Numbered from the stretch's first letter, positions 8,662-18,680 are shown. The stretch: DNA of 64,000 bases from Stenotrophomonas maltophilia (GCF_006970445.1 NZ_CP033877.1:2054750-2118749), one strand, 5' to 3'. Notes: generated from the letters alone by a model not told the origin. A program made the numbers and translations.

Positions 8662-8715
8662 GTAGGTGTCGACCTTGGTCGACACGCAGAGCGCCAACCA
8701 AGGTTGGCGGCTACC
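8662..8715. repeat. SMAG/REP inverted pair
   Basis: GTAGGTGTCGACCTTGGTCG at 8662-8681 and GCCAACCAAGGTTGGCGGC ending in CTACC at 8715 form two GTAG-type palindromes facing each other, upstream of lysS. Confidence 0.72.
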
Positions 8716-8808
8716 GGGCCGGGGCCGGGGCAGGGCGGTTTTGGTATGCTGGGCAACCGGCTGTGCCGGGCGCAGCATCCCCCCTCACTACACGATTCCC
8801 GCAGATCC

Positions 8809-10320
8809 ATGAGCGAAGCTACCGATACCCCCCCCGTCGACGAAAACAAGTTGATCGCCGAGCGCCGTGAGAAACTCAAAGCGCTGCGTGGGCAGGGCAT
8901 CGCGTACCCGAACGACTTCCGTCGCGAGGACTTCGCCGGCCGCCTGCAGGAAGAATTCGCCGATGCCGAACAGTGGACCGCCGAGGCGCTGGAAGGCAAC
9001 GGCCGCCAGGTGAAGATGGCGGGCCGCCTGATGGCCAAGCGCATCATGGGCAAGGCCAGCTTCGCGCAGATCCAGGACGAGTCCGGCCGCATCCAGCTGT
9101 TCCTGCAGGGTGCCGTGCTGGGCGATGCCTACACCGCCTTCAAGGGCTGGGACGTGGGCGACATCATTGCCGTTGAAGGCGGCCTGACCCGAACCAAGAC
9201 CGGCGAGCTGTCGGTCAAGGCCGAATCGATCCGCCTGCTGACCAAGTCGCTGCGCCCGCTGCCGGACAAGTGGCATGGCCTGGCCGACGTCGAGCAGCGT
9301 TACCGCCAGCGTTACGTCGACCTGATCGTGACTCCGGAGTCGCGCGCGGTCTTCATCAAGCGCTCCAAGATCATCCGCGCCATGCGCGCGTGGCTGGACA
9401 ACCGCGACTTCCTGGAAGTCGAGACGCCGATGATGCATTACATCCCCGGCGGCGCGGCGGCCAAGCCGTTCACCACCCACCACAATGCGCTGGACCTGGA
9501 CCTGTACCTGCGCGTGGCGCCGGAGCTGTACCTCAAGCGCCTGACCGTGGGTGGCCTGGAGCGCGTGTACGAGATCAACCGCAACTTCCGCAATGAAGGC
9601 GTCAGCACCCGCCATAACCCGGAATTCACCATGATGGAGCTGTACGAGGCCTATGCCACGTACAACGAGATCATGGATCTGACCGAAGGCGTGATCCGTG
9701 ACGTGGCCAAGGCGGTCAACGGCGGCACCGAGGTGGAGTGGGACGGCGCGAAGATCGACCTGGGCCCGGCGTTCCGCCGCTGGCGCATGGACGAGGCGGT
9801 GCGCCACCACAACCCGGAAATCTCCGCAGCGGACTGCACCGACCGTGACGCGCTGCTGCGCCATTGCGAGCGCCTGAAGATCCGCGTCAAGCCGTCCTAC
9901 GGCTGGGGCAAGCTGCTGCTGGAGATCTTCGAGGCCACCGTCGAGCACACCCTCATCCAGCCGACCTTCATCACCGACCACCCGGTGGAGGTCTCGCCGC
10001 TGGCCCGTGCCAACGACAATGATCCGGGCTACACCGACCGCTTCGAGCTGTTCGTCAACGGCAAGGAGCTGGCCAATGGCTTCTCCGAGCTGAACGACCC
10101 GGAAGACCAGGCCCAGCGCTTCCAGGCCCAGGTGGCCGCGAAGGAGGGTGGCGACGACGAGGCCATGCACTACGACGCCGACTACATCCGTGCGCTGGAG
10201 TACGGCATGGCCCCGACCGGCGGCCTCGGCATCGGCGTCGATCGCCTGGTGATGCTGCTGACCGGCAGCAGCTCGATCCGTGACGTGCTGCTGTTCCCGT
10301 ACATGCGTCCGGAGCAGTAA
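8809..10320 (+). CDS. lysS: Lysyl-tRNA synthetase, class II
   Basis: 503 residues, the usual size. It ligates lysine to tRNA-Lys in the cytoplasm. An N-terminal OB-fold anticodon-binding domain (~60-160; [20 protein letters not shown]) is followed by the class II catalytic core: motif 1 region [16 protein letters not shown], motif 2 [19 protein letters not shown], motif 3 [17 protein letters not shown] 8809 is the start supported by family alignment ([14 protein letters not shown]); the frame upstream is open but overlaps the repeat region. It is followed by a GC-rich hairpin (10347-10371) and then rpfG. Confidence 0.97.
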   Translation: MSEATDTPPVDENKLIAERREKLKALRGQGIAYPNDFRREDFAGRLQEEFADAEQWTAEALEGNGRQVKMAGRLMAKRIMGKASFAQIQDESGRIQLFLQGAVLGDAYTAFKGWDVGDIIAVEGGLTRTKTGELSVKAESIRLLTKSLRPLPDKWHGLADVEQRYRQRYVDLIVTPESRAVFIKRSKIIRAMRAWLDNRDFLEVETPMMHYIPGGAAAKPFTTHHNALDLDLYLRVAPELYLKRLTVGGLERVYEINRNFRNEGVSTRHNPEFTMMELYEAYATYNEIMDLTEGVIRDVAKAVNGGTEVEWDGAKIDLGPAFRRWRMDEAVRHHNPEISAADCTDRDALLRHCERLKIRVKPSYGWGKLLLEIFEATVEHTLIQPTFITDHPVEVSPLARANDNDPGYTDRFELFVNGKELANGFSELNDPEDQAQRFQAQVAAKEGGDDEAMHYDADYIRALEYGMAPTGGLGIGVDRLVMLLTGSSSIRDVLLFPYMRPEQ

Positions 10321-10346
10321 GTCGTCTTTTTGACTCCTGATTGTGC

Positions 10347-10371
10347 GCGCCGTCGCGAAACGAGACGGCGC
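10347..10371. terminator. Possible hairpin after lysS
   Basis: GCGCCGTC / GACGGCGC inverted repeat around GCGAAACGA, 27 bp after the lysS stop. There is no strong T-run, so termination activity is uncertain. The rest of the 205-bp lysS-rpfG gap presumably holds the rpfG promoter; no clear consensus was seen. Confidence 0.4.
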
Positions 10372-10525
10372 GATTGACGCCTCCCGCACTCGGCGTATCG
10401 TTATTGCACTACCTTGACGCCTGTTATGGCTTGATCGGCGCCAAGGGGAGTGCACAGTGTGGAGAGCCCGCTTCACAATGTGATGACGATCATGAACCGG
10501 GACGCATGACACGGGAGTCAGGCCG

Positions 10526-11671
10526 ATGCAGGGTGCGAGCGTTCGCAGCGGCAGAGTATCCTCGCCTGCTGATGATCCAGCATGGTCGAAAAACCAGGCA
10601 GAGTACGCGTTGAACATCGTCATTGTTGACGACCAGACTTCCGCCCGGACGATGCTGCGTCACGTCATCGAGGACATCGCGCCGGAACTGAGCGTGTATG
10701 ACTTCGGCGATCCGCTGACCGCATTGGCGTGGTGCGAAGCGCATCCGGTCGACCTGCTGCTGCTCGATTACCGCATGCCGGAGATGGACGGGCTGGAATT
10801 CGCCCGCCGTTTCCGTCGCCTGCCCAAGCACCGCGACATTCCGGTGATCCTGATCACCGTGGTCGGCGACGAGCCGATCCGGCAGGCGGCGCTGGAAGCG
10901 GGTGTCATCGACTTCCTGGTCAAGCCGATCCGTCCGCGCGAACTGCGTGCGCGCTGCTACAACCTGTTGCAGCTGCGCCAGCAGACCGAGAACGTAAAGC
11001 AGCGGGCGTTGTCGCTGGAGCAGCGCCTGCTGGCCAGCATGCATGAAGTCGAAGAGCGGGAGCGCGAGACGCTGTCGCGGCTGGCGCGCGCGATCGAGTT
11101 CCGTGATGCCGGTACCAGCGCCTACCTGGAACGCATGGCGCGCGTGGCGGGCTTGATCGCCGACCAGCTCGGGCTGCCTGAAGAAGAGGTGCGCCTGATC
11201 GAGATGGCCGCGCCGCTGCACGACATGGGCAAGATCGCCATCCCCGATGCAGTGCTGCTCAAGCAGGGAAAGCTCAACGAGGAGGAGCTGGCGATCATGC
11301 GCCGGCACCCGCGCATTGGCCATGAACTGCTGAGTGGTAGCCAGAATCGCTTCATCCAGGTTGGCGCATTGATCGCACTGCGTCATCATGAACGCTACGA
11401 CGGCAGTGGCTATCCCGATGGGCTGGTCGGCGATGCAATTCCGCTGGAAGCGCGCATCGTGGCCGTCGCCGATGTCTTCGACGCCCTGATATCACCCCGT
11501 CCGTACAAGGAAGCATGGACCATGGAAGCCACCCTGGCTTATCTCTACGCCCAGCGTGGCCGTCTGTTCGATCCCCGATGCGTGGACGCGCTGCTGCGCG
11601 GCCGCGAACAGTTGGACCAGATCTGCGCCGAGCATTCGATGGCGTCCGCGCGCCCGGGGCTGGGCGCGTGA
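10526..11671 (+). CDS. rpfG: DSF response regulator, HD-GYP c-di-GMP phosphodiesterase
   Basis: 381 residues. The receiver domain (~28-150) has the phospho-acceptor Asp in DLLLLDYRMPEMDG and the conserved Lys in FLVKPI. The HD-GYP domain (~185-360) has the HD pair in LHDMGKIAIPD and HHERYDGSGYPDG. In Xanthomonas, RpfG degrades cyclic di-GMP when phosphorylated via RpfC in response to DSF, linking quorum sensing to motility, biofilm and virulence. The start is ATG 10526 with upstream GGGAG. Its TGA overlaps the rpfC GTG start (GTGA), indicating translational coupling. No rpfH gene lies between them. Confidence 0.95.
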   Translation: MQGASVRSGRVSSPADDPAWSKNQAEYALNIVIVDDQTSARTMLRHVIEDIAPELSVYDFGDPLTALAWCEAHPVDLLLLDYRMPEMDGLEFARRFRRLPKHRDIPVILITVVGDEPIRQAALEAGVIDFLVKPIRPRELRARCYNLLQLRQQTENVKQRALSLEQRLLASMHEVEERERETLSRLARAIEFRDAGTSAYLERMARVAGLIADQLGLPEEEVRLIEMAAPLHDMGKIAIPDAVLLKQGKLNEEELAIMRRHPRIGHELLSGSQNRFIQVGALIALRHHERYDGSGYPDGLVGDAIPLEARIVAVADVFDALISPRPYKEAWTMEATLAYLYAQRGRLFDPRCVDALLRGREQLDQICAEHSMASARPGLGA

Positions 11672-13842
11672 AACGGCTGTTGTCGCAGCTGCGGCTGCGC
11701 CTGTCCCAGCGCCAGGACAGTGAGCACGGCCAGCAGATCGTCCGCATTGTCCTGATCAGCCTGATCCTGGCCTACGTGCTGTTGCCGGCGCCGCGCCACG
11801 ATCTGCCGCACGCGCAGTACGTGGGCGTGCTGGCCATCGTACTGACCGGCCTGAGCCTGTCGCTGCTGCTGTTCGGTTGGCTGTTGTGGCGGCCGGCGCG
11901 TTCCGATCCACGTCGCGTGCTGGGCATGCTGGCCGACTACGGCCTGATCGCTGCCGGCATGGTGCAGATGGGTGAGCCGCTGGCGTGGGTCTACATCGTG
12001 GTGATGTGGGTGACGGTCGGCAACGGCATGCGCTTCGGCAACCACTACCTGTACGTGGCGGTGGCAATGGCGATGGCCAGTTTCGGTTGCACCGTGCTGC
12101 TGACCCCGTACTGGCAGCAGAATTTCCGCCTGGCCATCGGCCTCTGGCTCGGCCTGGCTGCGGTGCCGCTGTATTTCTCGACACTGCTGCGGCAGCTGAC
12201 CGAAGCGATGGCCGAGGCGCGTCGCGCCAGCGAGGCCAAGAGTCGTTTCCTGGCCAATATGAGCCACGAGTTCCGCACGCCGTTGAACGGCCTCAACGGC
12301 ATGACCGAAGTGCTGGCGACCACGCGCCTGGATGACGAGCAGCGCGAGTGCCTCAACACCATCCAGGCATCGTCGCGCAGCCTGCTGGCGCTGGTGGAGG
12401 AGGTGCTGGACATTTCGGCCATCGAGGCGGGCAAGCTGCGCGTGGTAGCCGAAGACTTCGCCGTGGCCGATGTGATCCAGGCGATCGGGCTGATCCTGTT
12501 GCCGCAGGCCAAGGCCAAGCGCCTGGATTACCGGGTGAAGGTGGCCGACGGCGTGCCGCCCCGCGTGCGCGGCGATGTCGGGCACCTGCGGCAGATCCTG
12601 CTGAACCTGGCCGGCAATGCGGTCAAGTTCACCGACCAGGGCCGGGTCGAAATCCGTGTCAGCGTGGTGCAGGCAGATACCAGTGGCGCGGTGCGGCTGC
12701 GCTTCGACATCCTCGACACCGGCATCGGCGTGGCCCCGGCCATGCGTGCTCGGCTGTTCGACGCCTTCGAGCAGGCTGACGTCAGCATGGCGCGCCGCCA
12801 CGAAGGCACCGGCCTGGGTACGACCATCGCCAAGGGCCTGGTCGAAGCCATGGATGGCGACATCGGCTATCTGGAAAACCCGCCGCGCGGCAGCCACTTC
12901 TGGGTCGAGTTGCCGTTCGCGCCACCGCAGCCGTTGGTGCCGGGCGCGGTGCCGAGCCTGACCGGCGACGAGGATGTGGGGCCTGGCGGCAACGTGATCG
13001 CCTTTGCCGATCCGTTCCTGCGCCATCGCGCCCGCGTGCGCAGCATGCAGATCCTGGTGGCCGATGACCACGAGGCCAACCGCATGGTCCTGCAGCGTCT
13101 GCTGCAGAAGGCTGGCCACCGCGTGCTGTGCGTGGATGGCGGTGAGGCGGTACTGGATGCGCTGGCCGACAGCGAATTCGACGCGGTCATCGTCGACCTG
13201 CACATGCCGGGCATGAGCGGGCTGGACATGCTCAAGGAGCTGCGGGTGATGCAGGCCGGTGGCGGGCCGCGCACGCCGGTGCTGGTGCTCAGCGCCGATG
13301 TCACGCCCGAGGCGATCCAGCGTTGTACCCAAGCCGGCGCGCATGCGTTCCTGGCCAAGCCCGTGGTGGCGGTGCGCCTGCTCGATACCCTGGCCGAGAT
13401 CGCCAGCAACGCCCAGTTGAAGACCATGGCCGCGCCGGTGGTGCGACCGATGGCGCTGCAGGATGGGGTGCTCGACAGCAGCGTGCTGGACGAGCTGGCC
13501 TCGCTGGGCATGGGGGAGGGCTTCGAACGTGAGTTCATCCGCCAGTGTCTGGAGGACGTGGCGAGCTGCATGGGCAAGGCCGAGCAGGCCGGCGAGGCCA
13601 CGCAGTGGGATGTGTTCCGCGAACAATCCCACGCGATCAAGGGCGTGGCCAGCAACCTCGGCCTGATGCGCGCGTCCAATCGTGCCGGCGAGCTGATGCG
13701 GATGGCCGACTGGCAGCTCAAGACCGAATGGCGTCCGCGCCTTGGCATCCTGCAGGAGGCGATCAAGGAAGGCCGGCGCGCGCTGGAGGCACGGGCCGAA
13801 CGCCGACTGCGCGGCACTGCTGATGATGGTGAGGCGCGCTAG
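11668..13842 (+). CDS. rpfC: DSF-sensing hybrid histidine kinase
   Basis: 724 residues from GTG 11668, close to the Xanthomonas protein length. The N-terminus has a short cytoplasmic leader and about five to six membrane segments (~24-40, 51-74, 86-122 as one or two, 127-146, 154-172). These are followed by HisKA (FLANMSHEFRTPLNG, His200), HATPase (NLAGNAVKFT, DTGIGV, GTGLGTTIAKGL), a receiver (VIVDLHMPGMSG) and a C-terminal Hpt (QSHAIKGVASNLG). It senses DSF, phosphorelays to RpfG, and in xanthomonads restrains RpfF by direct binding. The compact sensor resembles the shorter Xanthomonas-like RpfC type rather than the ten-segment type reported for other S. maltophilia strains. The stop TAG overlaps the convergent gene's stop at CTAG. 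Confidence 0.95.
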   Translation: MKRLLSQLRLRLSQRQDSEHGQQIVRIVLISLILAYVLLPAPRHDLPHAQYVGVLAIVLTGLSLSLLLFGWLLWRPARSDPRRVLGMLADYGLIAAGMVQMGEPLAWVYIVVMWVTVGNGMRFGNHYLYVAVAMAMASFGCTVLLTPYWQQNFRLAIGLWLGLAAVPLYFSTLLRQLTEAMAEARRASEAKSRFLANMSHEFRTPLNGLNGMTEVLATTRLDDEQRECLNTIQASSRSLLALVEEVLDISAIEAGKLRVVAEDFAVADVIQAIGLILLPQAKAKRLDYRVKVADGVPPRVRGDVGHLRQILLNLAGNAVKFTDQGRVEIRVSVVQADTSGAVRLRFDILDTGIGVAPAMRARLFDAFEQADVSMARRHEGTGLGTTIAKGLVEAMDGDIGYLENPPRGSHFWVELPFAPPQPLVPGAVPSLTGDEDVGPGGNVIAFADPFLRHRARVRSMQILVADDHEANRMVLQRLLQKAGHRVLCVDGGEAVLDALADSEFDAVIVDLHMPGMSGLDMLKELRVMQAGGGPRTPVLVLSADVTPEAIQRCTQAGAHAFLAKPVVAVRLLDTLAEIASNAQLKTMAAPVVRPMALQDGVLDSSVLDELASLGMGEGFEREFIRQCLEDVASCMGKAEQAGEATQWDVFREQSHAIKGVASNLGLMRASNRAGELMRMADWQLKTEWRPRLGILQEAIKEGRRALEARAERRLRGTADDGEAR

Positions 13843-15593
13843 GGTTTGATGGTTCGTCGCGCGAGTCCGAGAATCCGTTGTGCCGCTGATTTCGCTGTGC
13901 GCAGTATCCGGGCGAGGGCGTTTGACGCGCCCCTTGGCTTCTGATCGGAGTCGGACGGCTGACGTATCGATTCCCGATGTGTCAGCAGCAGGGTTTGCGG
14001 GTGCGGCTGGCGTTGGCCCCCCTCTACATACCAGCGGATCAAGGTGTGATTCGGCGCGTCGTACTCGATGCCTTCAACGAAGTACTCGGACATGCGTGGG
14101 TAGCGTTCCAGCAAGGGCCCGAGGTGGGTCTTCATCCATGCCAGGAGATCCATGTGAAAAGCACGCCAGGGCTCTCCATAAGGTGATTCGGCAGTGGTTG
14201 CCGAAAGGCCCAGAGCGTTGATGCAGAAGCTGAGCAGGTGGACAGCGTCCAGGCTGGGGCATTCACGGATGCTTGAGAGCATGCGTCCGGCGATGTGCTC
14301 CTGGAACTGCCTTCCTGCGGCCGACGCACGAATGGGGTGCGAGAACAGGTGTTCCCAGATGAGCGAGAACTGGATTTTTGTGGCCGAAGCCTGCGGGGCC
14401 TTCATCTCTGCGGCTGACTCGATCAATGAGAACGCCATGGCTTCGATATAGCTGATTGCCGGCTCCCCTCGTCCTGTCGATGGAAGCGGTGTCTCCGGAA
14501 GCTGGGCGATCAATCTGCCAATGAACTGCAGCTCCATTTCGACACGTTGGTAGGGCTCGCTCCGGAACGTTACAGGCTCCCTGATCTGTGCAAGGTCGGA
14601 GGTCTGGCGTTCAATGAAGAAGCGTGCCCAATGCAGTGCGTGGGGAGGTTTCGGCCACGGATTATCCATCCATGCTGCGTGCGCCAGGGATACCAGGCCG
14701 AGATAGGCGCGCCACTGGGGGAGGCTCAGTCTGACTGCAGACCCCTCGCGTGGAGCCAGCAGGTCTGAGGAGTAGTCGAGTAGCGCGCGGTTGCAGACGA
14801 GTGCGGAAGATGCCGGGTGAGGGGGCGCCTCATCATCGATGTCATTTGCGGGGAAGTAGTCCTCGTTGTAGAGGAACGATCCATCGAGTCTGATTGCTTC
14901 AGCAACCAGATTCTCTGCAAAACGGATGGCGGCGGGATGTGGCCGATCAGTGGATGGGATTTCCCTGAAGAATGCAGGAATGGCGGTCGGGCACTCAACT
15001 ACGATGGTGCGACAGAAGTTCCGATCCTTGAATCGATGGGCGATTCGCTCTGCGCATGCGTGCACGGATTTTTCGTTGCTGGGCGCTGTTTCCGGTGCAT
15101 GCAGGTGGCGAGCGATCGCTCCCATGGAGCGACCTAGTTCCTCGACCAGTACTGAAATTTCATCTGGCCGTCCGCGATCGATGATCTTCTGGACGGCCTC
15201 GGAAAAGCGGTTTGCGTTGGCGGCACTGAATCGATTCGATGATGAGAACGCCGCGATTGTCCAGGCGATCAATGTGGCGAAGAACACGGCAGCAAGAGCG
15301 GCCTGCCAGGTCTCGGGAGTGAGCAATGATCCGGCGATGACCGGCCGGGATGTGGCGCGCCACCAATCGGTGAGGAGAGTAAGGCAGCCCACCGAGATCA
15401 TCGCAATCATCGCGAACTTCTCGACGTGAATTCTCGCGGTTGCGACGCGGAATCGATACCTCACGTCGAATATGGTCCAGACCAGAAGGAGCAACGCCAA
15501 TCCCGAGAGAAACTCCGGGAAGCCGAAGAGGCGAGGGGCATCACTTCTGAGATGAATCCACTGGATTCCAGCACCGAACAAGCAACTGAACAT
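13839..15593 (-). CDS. Unrecognised membrane-anchored protein inside the rpf locus
   Basis: 584 residues; no family recognised. About three clear membrane segments lie at the N-terminus (~24-43, 58-76, 96-116; a weak one at 2-14), followed by a ~465-residue soluble region, probably cytoplasmic, with no obvious nucleotide-binding, kinase, GGDEF/EAL or protease motif, and a basic C-terminal tail (ARILRTAKSAAQRI). GC content and synonymous choices look lower and less uniform than in the flanking rpf genes (many AGA, TCA, ATT-type codons), suggesting acquisition. It converges on rpfC with stops sharing CTAG and lies downstream of rpfF beyond its terminator. The start at ATG 15593 has GAAGGG a few bases upstream. 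It is too long and differently built to be RpfH. Confidence 0.75.
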   Translation of the reverse strand: MFSCLFGAGIQWIHLRSDAPRLFGFPEFLSGLALLLLVWTIFDVRYRFRVATARIHVEKFAMIAMISVGCLTLLTDWWRATSRPVIAGSLLTPETWQAALAAVFFATLIAWTIAAFSSSNRFSAANANRFSEAVQKIIDRGRPDEISVLVEELGRSMGAIARHLHAPETAPSNEKSVHACAERIAHRFKDRNFCRTIVVECPTAIPAFFREIPSTDRPHPAAIRFAENLVAEAIRLDGSFLYNEDYFPANDIDDEAPPHPASSALVCNRALLDYSSDLLAPREGSAVRLSLPQWRAYLGLVSLAHAAWMDNPWPKPPHALHWARFFIERQTSDLAQIREPVTFRSEPYQRVEMELQFIGRLIAQLPETPLPSTGRGEPAISYIEAMAFSLIESAAEMKAPQASATKIQFSLIWEHLFSHPIRASAAGRQFQEHIAGRMLSSIRECPSLDAVHLLSFCINALGLSATTAESPYGEPWRAFHMDLLAWMKTHLGPLLERYPRMSEYFVEGIEYDAPNHTLIRWYVEGGQRQPHPQTLLLTHRESIRQPSDSDQKPRGASNALARILRTAKSAAQRILGLARRTIKP

Positions 15594-15721
15594 TGATCCC
15601 TTCTTGCAGCCTCGACGGCTCCATTGCCATCAGCGGGATTATCGGTGTTCATCTTGCGTGCTGGATAGGCCCGAGGTTCGTTGTTCTGCCGGCCGGTCCG
15701 GCTGAAGTTGTTGCACCCATA

Positions 15722-15750
15722 AAAAAAGCCCGGTGGCCAACCGGGCTTGA
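15722..15750 (-). terminator. rpfF Rho-independent terminator
   Basis: On the minus strand AAGCCCGGTTGGCCACCGGG then CTTTTTTT: a GC-rich hairpin with a T-run, 24 bases past the rpfF stop. It separates rpfF from the unknown membrane gene. Confidence 0.9.
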
Positions 15751-15773
15751 ACCCATCCTGGGGGAGGGATGAA

Positions 15774-16646
15774 TCAGGCCGCGTCGAGGCTGGCGCGACG
15801 GGTCTGGGCCTTGATCAGGCGATCCATGGTGCGCAGCGAGCGGTCGCCGAGAGCCAGGGCAGAATCGACCCATACCTTGGTGATCTCCAACAGTTCGTCG
15901 TAGCTGACAGGCTGGGCAATGCCGCGCGCGGCGTTCATCGCCAGATAGGACTGCGGGGTGCGCTGCTGTTGGCGGATCAGTTCCTCGACCGCCGCGCGGC
16001 CTTCACCCTTCTTTACCAGCACGTCGACCACGCCCATCGCATGCATTTCCTCGGCGCTGTAGACCCGGCCGTCGAGGATGATCTTCTCGGCCAGGTGCGG
16101 CGATACCCGGCGGCACAGGAAGGAGTAGGCGCCCATGCCCGGGAACAGGCCGAACAGAACCTCGGGCAGGCCGAGGCCGCTGCCTTCCTCGGCGACGATG
16201 GTGTGGCAGGCCAGGGCCATTTCCAGGCCACCACCGAGGGCGTCGCCCTGGATCAGGGCGATCGAACGGACATCGCCGCCGAACCCGGTATGCAGGTGGT
16301 GCACACCCTCCACGCAGCGCTGGGCGTAGTTCAGCAGGAGGTCGCGGTTGCCTTCGCGGATCAGGCGGGTGAACAGGTCCAGGTCACCGCCCAGGTTGTA
16401 GGCGACGGCGTCGGAGGCCAGCACGAAATGCCGCAGGGTGCCGCTGTGGCGCTCGGCAGGGCTGCGGGTGATGGCCGCCATGTAGCTCCACATCTCGTCG
16501 AGCATGTCCTTGCGGCAGCAGGGACGGATGCCGGTGGCGGCATCGGCATGCATGAACAGCCAGTGGGCAGCGCCGTCGGCACTGTCTTCGGTACGGATGG
16601 TGGCAAAAGGCGAGCCGCTTGAGGGCAGCTTTTCGATGGTACTCAT
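15774..16646 (-). CDS. rpfF: DSF synthase (enoyl-CoA hydratase fold)
   Basis: 290 residues, crotonase superfamily. RpfF makes the DSF family of cis-2-unsaturated fatty acids (cis-11-methyl-2-dodecenoic acid) from acyl-ACP by dehydration and thioester cleavage. The two catalytic glutamates of the family are present in GDALGGGLEMAL (Glu142) and GLGLPEVLFG (Glu162). The oxyanion-hole region is at SDAVAYNLGGDLDLF. It is transcribed on the minus strand, facing rpfC, with its own terminator and a separate terminator between it and upstream rpfB, so at least partly independent transcription is likely. S. maltophilia strains carry two divergent rpfF/rpfC types; assignment needs an alignment. Confidence 0.96.
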   Translation of the reverse strand: MSTIEKLPSSGSPFATIRTEDSADGAAHWLFMHADAATGIRPCCRKDMLDEMWSYMAAITRSPAERHSGTLRHFVLASDAVAYNLGGDLDLFTRLIREGNRDLLLNYAQRCVEGVHHLHTGFGGDVRSIALIQGDALGGGLEMALACHTIVAEEGSGLGLPEVLFGLFPGMGAYSFLCRRVSPHLAEKIILDGRVYSAEEMHAMGVVDVLVKKGEGRAAVEELIRQQQRTPQSYLAMNAARGIAQPVSYDELLEITKVWVDSALALGDRSLRTMDRLIKAQTRRASLDAA

Positions 16647-16751
16647 GGAAGGGTCCTCGGCATGCGGCCCGCAGTGTCAGGTGGGTGGCCGGCGGGCCGA
16701 ACGGTCCACACACGCGGCGATGCTACACCGGCTCAGGGGCGTCGCATGCGA

Positions 16752-16783
16752 AAGGGCCCGGGACGTTTCCGCCCCGGGCCCTG
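16752..16783 (-). terminator. rpfB Rho-independent terminator
   Basis: The minus strand folds AGGGCCCGGGGCG / CGTCCCGGGCCCT with a four-base loop, followed by a short TT tract, 25 bases after the rpfB stop. Confidence 0.75.
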
Positions 16784-16807
16784 TGCCGTTCAAATTGCCG
16801 GAAACCC

Positions 16808-18484
16808 TTACTGGGCGGGCGTATCGCGGAGTTCGCGACGGAGGATCTTGCCGACATTGGTCTTCGGCAGTTCCTTTCGGAATTCAACGATTTTGGGGTG
16901 CTTGTAGCCGGTCAGGTTGGCCCGGGCATGCTCCTTGACCATTTCGGCGGTCAGGTTCGGGTCCTTCTTCACGATGACTACCTTCACCACCTCACCGGAC
17001 TTCTCGTCCGGCACGCCGACCGCGGCCACTTCGAGCACGCCCGGCATCATCGCGATCACGTCCTCGACTTCATTCGGGTACACGTTGAAGCCGGACACCA
17101 GGATCATGTCCTTCTTGCGGTCGACGATGTAGAAGAAGCCCTGTTCATCCATCTTCGCCATGTCGCCGGTGTGCAGCCAGCCGTCGGCGTCGATGGTCTT
17201 GGCGGTTTCCTCCGGGCGCTGCCAGTAGCCCTTCATCACCTGGGGGCCCTTGATGCAGAGCTCACCGACCTCGCCCAGCGGCAGGATCGCGCTGTTGTCG
17301 TCCTTGATGCAGGCGTCGGTGGACGGAATCGGCAGACCGATCGAGCCGTTGTACTCGGTCAGGGTGAGCGGGTTGATGCAGGCCGCGGGCGAAGTCTCGG
17401 TCAGGCCATAGGCCTCGACCAGGGTCACGCCGGTGACCTTCTTCCAGCGCTCGGCCACGGCGCGCTGCACGGCCATGCCGCCGCCCAGGGTGACCTTCAG
17501 CGAGGAGAAGTCGACCGTGTCGAAGCCGGGGGTATTGAGCAGGCCGTTGAACAGCGTGTTGACGCCGGTGATGGCGGTGAAGCGCACCGACTTGAGCTCC
17601 TTGACGAAGCCCTTCATGTCGCGCGGGTTGGTGATCAGGTGGTTGCAGCCACCGAATTTCATGAAGACCAGCCCGTTCGCCGTCAGCGCGAAGATGTGGT
17701 ACAGCGGCAGGGCGGTGATGATCCACTCCTTGCCCATCTCGATGCCGGACGCACTGATCCAGGCCGAGGCCTGCTGCATGTTGGCGATCAGGTTGCGGTT
17801 GGTCAGCATCGCGCCCTTGGCGACGCCGGTGGTGCCGCCGGTGTATTGCAGGAACGCAATGTCGTCGTGGTCGATCTCGACCTTGGGCAGGCTGTGGCGG
17901 CTGCCGAGCTTGAGCGCCTGGCGGAAGCGCACCGCGCCCTTGAGATGGTAGTTGGGCACCATCTTCTTGATGTACTTCAGCACGAAGTTGACGATCACGC
18001 CCTTGGCACCGAGCAGGTCGCCCAGGCCAGTGGTGATCACGTGCTTGACCGGCGTATCGGCGATGACCTGCTCGACGGTGTCGCCGAAGTTGTCGACCAC
18101 CACCAGTGCGGTCACGCCGGCATCGACCAGCTGGTGCTTGAGCTCGCGGGCGGTGTACAGCGGGTTGACGTTGACCACGGTCAGGCCGGCGCGCAGCACG
18201 CCGAAGGTGGCCACCGGGTACTGCAGGCAGTTGGGCATCATCAGGGCGACGCGGTCACCCTTCTTGAGCTTGAGCTCACCCAGCAGGTAGGCCGCGAACT
18301 GTTCGACCAGCGCGTCGGTCTCGCCGTAGGTGAGGACCTTGCCGAAGCTGGAGTAGGCGGGACGGTCGCGGAATTTCGCGACGGAAGCGTCGAAGACCGA
18401 AGCTACCGAATGGAACTCGTTGACGTCGATCTCGGCGGGAACGCCTTTCGGATAGCTCTGCAGCCAGGGACGATCCAGACTCAT
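16808..18484 (-). CDS. rpfB: Long-chain fatty acyl-CoA ligase RpfB (FadD homologue)
   Basis: 558 residues, ANL (AMP-forming) superfamily. Phosphate-binding loop [12 protein letters not shown], the YGLTETSP motif and [16 protein letters not shown] are all present, and the catalytic C-terminal Lys lies in [13 protein letters not shown]. In xanthomonads RpfB activates free fatty acids and takes part in DSF turnover, pulling cells out of the quorum state. The start is ATG 18484, preceded by GGAGGGGG; the longer frame to 18550 has no supporting homology. It lies upstream of rpfF on the same strand. Confidence 0.93.
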   Translation of the reverse strand: MSLDRPWLQSYPKGVPAEIDVNEFHSVASVFDASVAKFRDRPAYSSFGKVLTYGETDALVEQFAAYLLGELKLKKGDRVALMMPNCLQYPVATFGVLRAGLTVVNVNPLYTARELKHQLVDAGVTALVVVDNFGDTVEQVIADTPVKHVITTGLGDLLGAKGVIVNFVLKYIKKMVPNYHLKGAVRFRQALKLGSRHSLPKVEIDHDDIAFLQYTGGTTGVAKGAMLTNRNLIANMQQASAWISASGIEMGKEWIITALPLYHIFALTANGLVFMKFGGCNHLITNPRDMKGFVKELKSVRFTAITGVNTLFNGLLNTPGFDTVDFSSLKVTLGGGMAVQRAVAERWKKVTGVTLVEAYGLTETSPAACINPLTLTEYNGSIGLPIPSTDACIKDDNSAILPLGEVGELCIKGPQVMKGYWQRPEETAKTIDADGWLHTGDMAKMDEQGFFYIVDRKKDMILVSGFNVYPNEVEDVIAMMPGVLEVAAVGVPDEKSGEVVKVVIVKKDPNLTAEMVKEHARANLTGYKHPKIVEFRKELPKTNVGKILRRELRDTPAQ

Positions 18485-18572
18485 ATTCCCCCTCCAGGAA
18501 TCGTGATGTATTAGGTTCCGGCCCTGAGCGTATCGACAATGGCCGGTCATTGCAGCATACCCCGCCGTAGGG

Positions 18573-18602
18573 AAAACGCGAAGAGGCCCCGAAGGGCCTC
18601 TT
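18573..18602 (-). terminator. bet operon terminator candidate
   Basis: On the minus strand GAGGCCC-TTCG-GGGCCTC is followed by TTCGCGTTTT: a stable UUCG-capped hairpin with a weak T tract, between betA and rpfB. Confidence 0.65.
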
Positions 18603-18608
18603 TGCCTG

Positions 18609-18680
18609 GTAGTGCCGGCCGCTGGCCGGCATCTGCAGCAACCGCGATGTCGGGCAATGCCGGCCAGCGGCCGGCACTAC
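18609..18680. repeat. SMAG/REP inverted pair
   Basis: GTAGTGCCGGCCGCTGGCCG at 18609-18628 faces its near-complement ending CGGCACTAC at 18680. The two palindromes can also pair with each other into one long hairpin. Confidence 0.8.

Noticed and set aside
11545-13632. 695-codon frame antisense to rpfC
   Set aside because: Histidine/glutamine-rich shadow with no motifs; rpfC covers the region with all expected kinase signatures.
13839-15593. The inserted gene as rpfH
   Set aside because: RpfH is a short membrane protein resembling the RpfC sensor and is encoded between rpfG and rpfC. This gene is far longer, unrelated by eye, and on the opposite strand.
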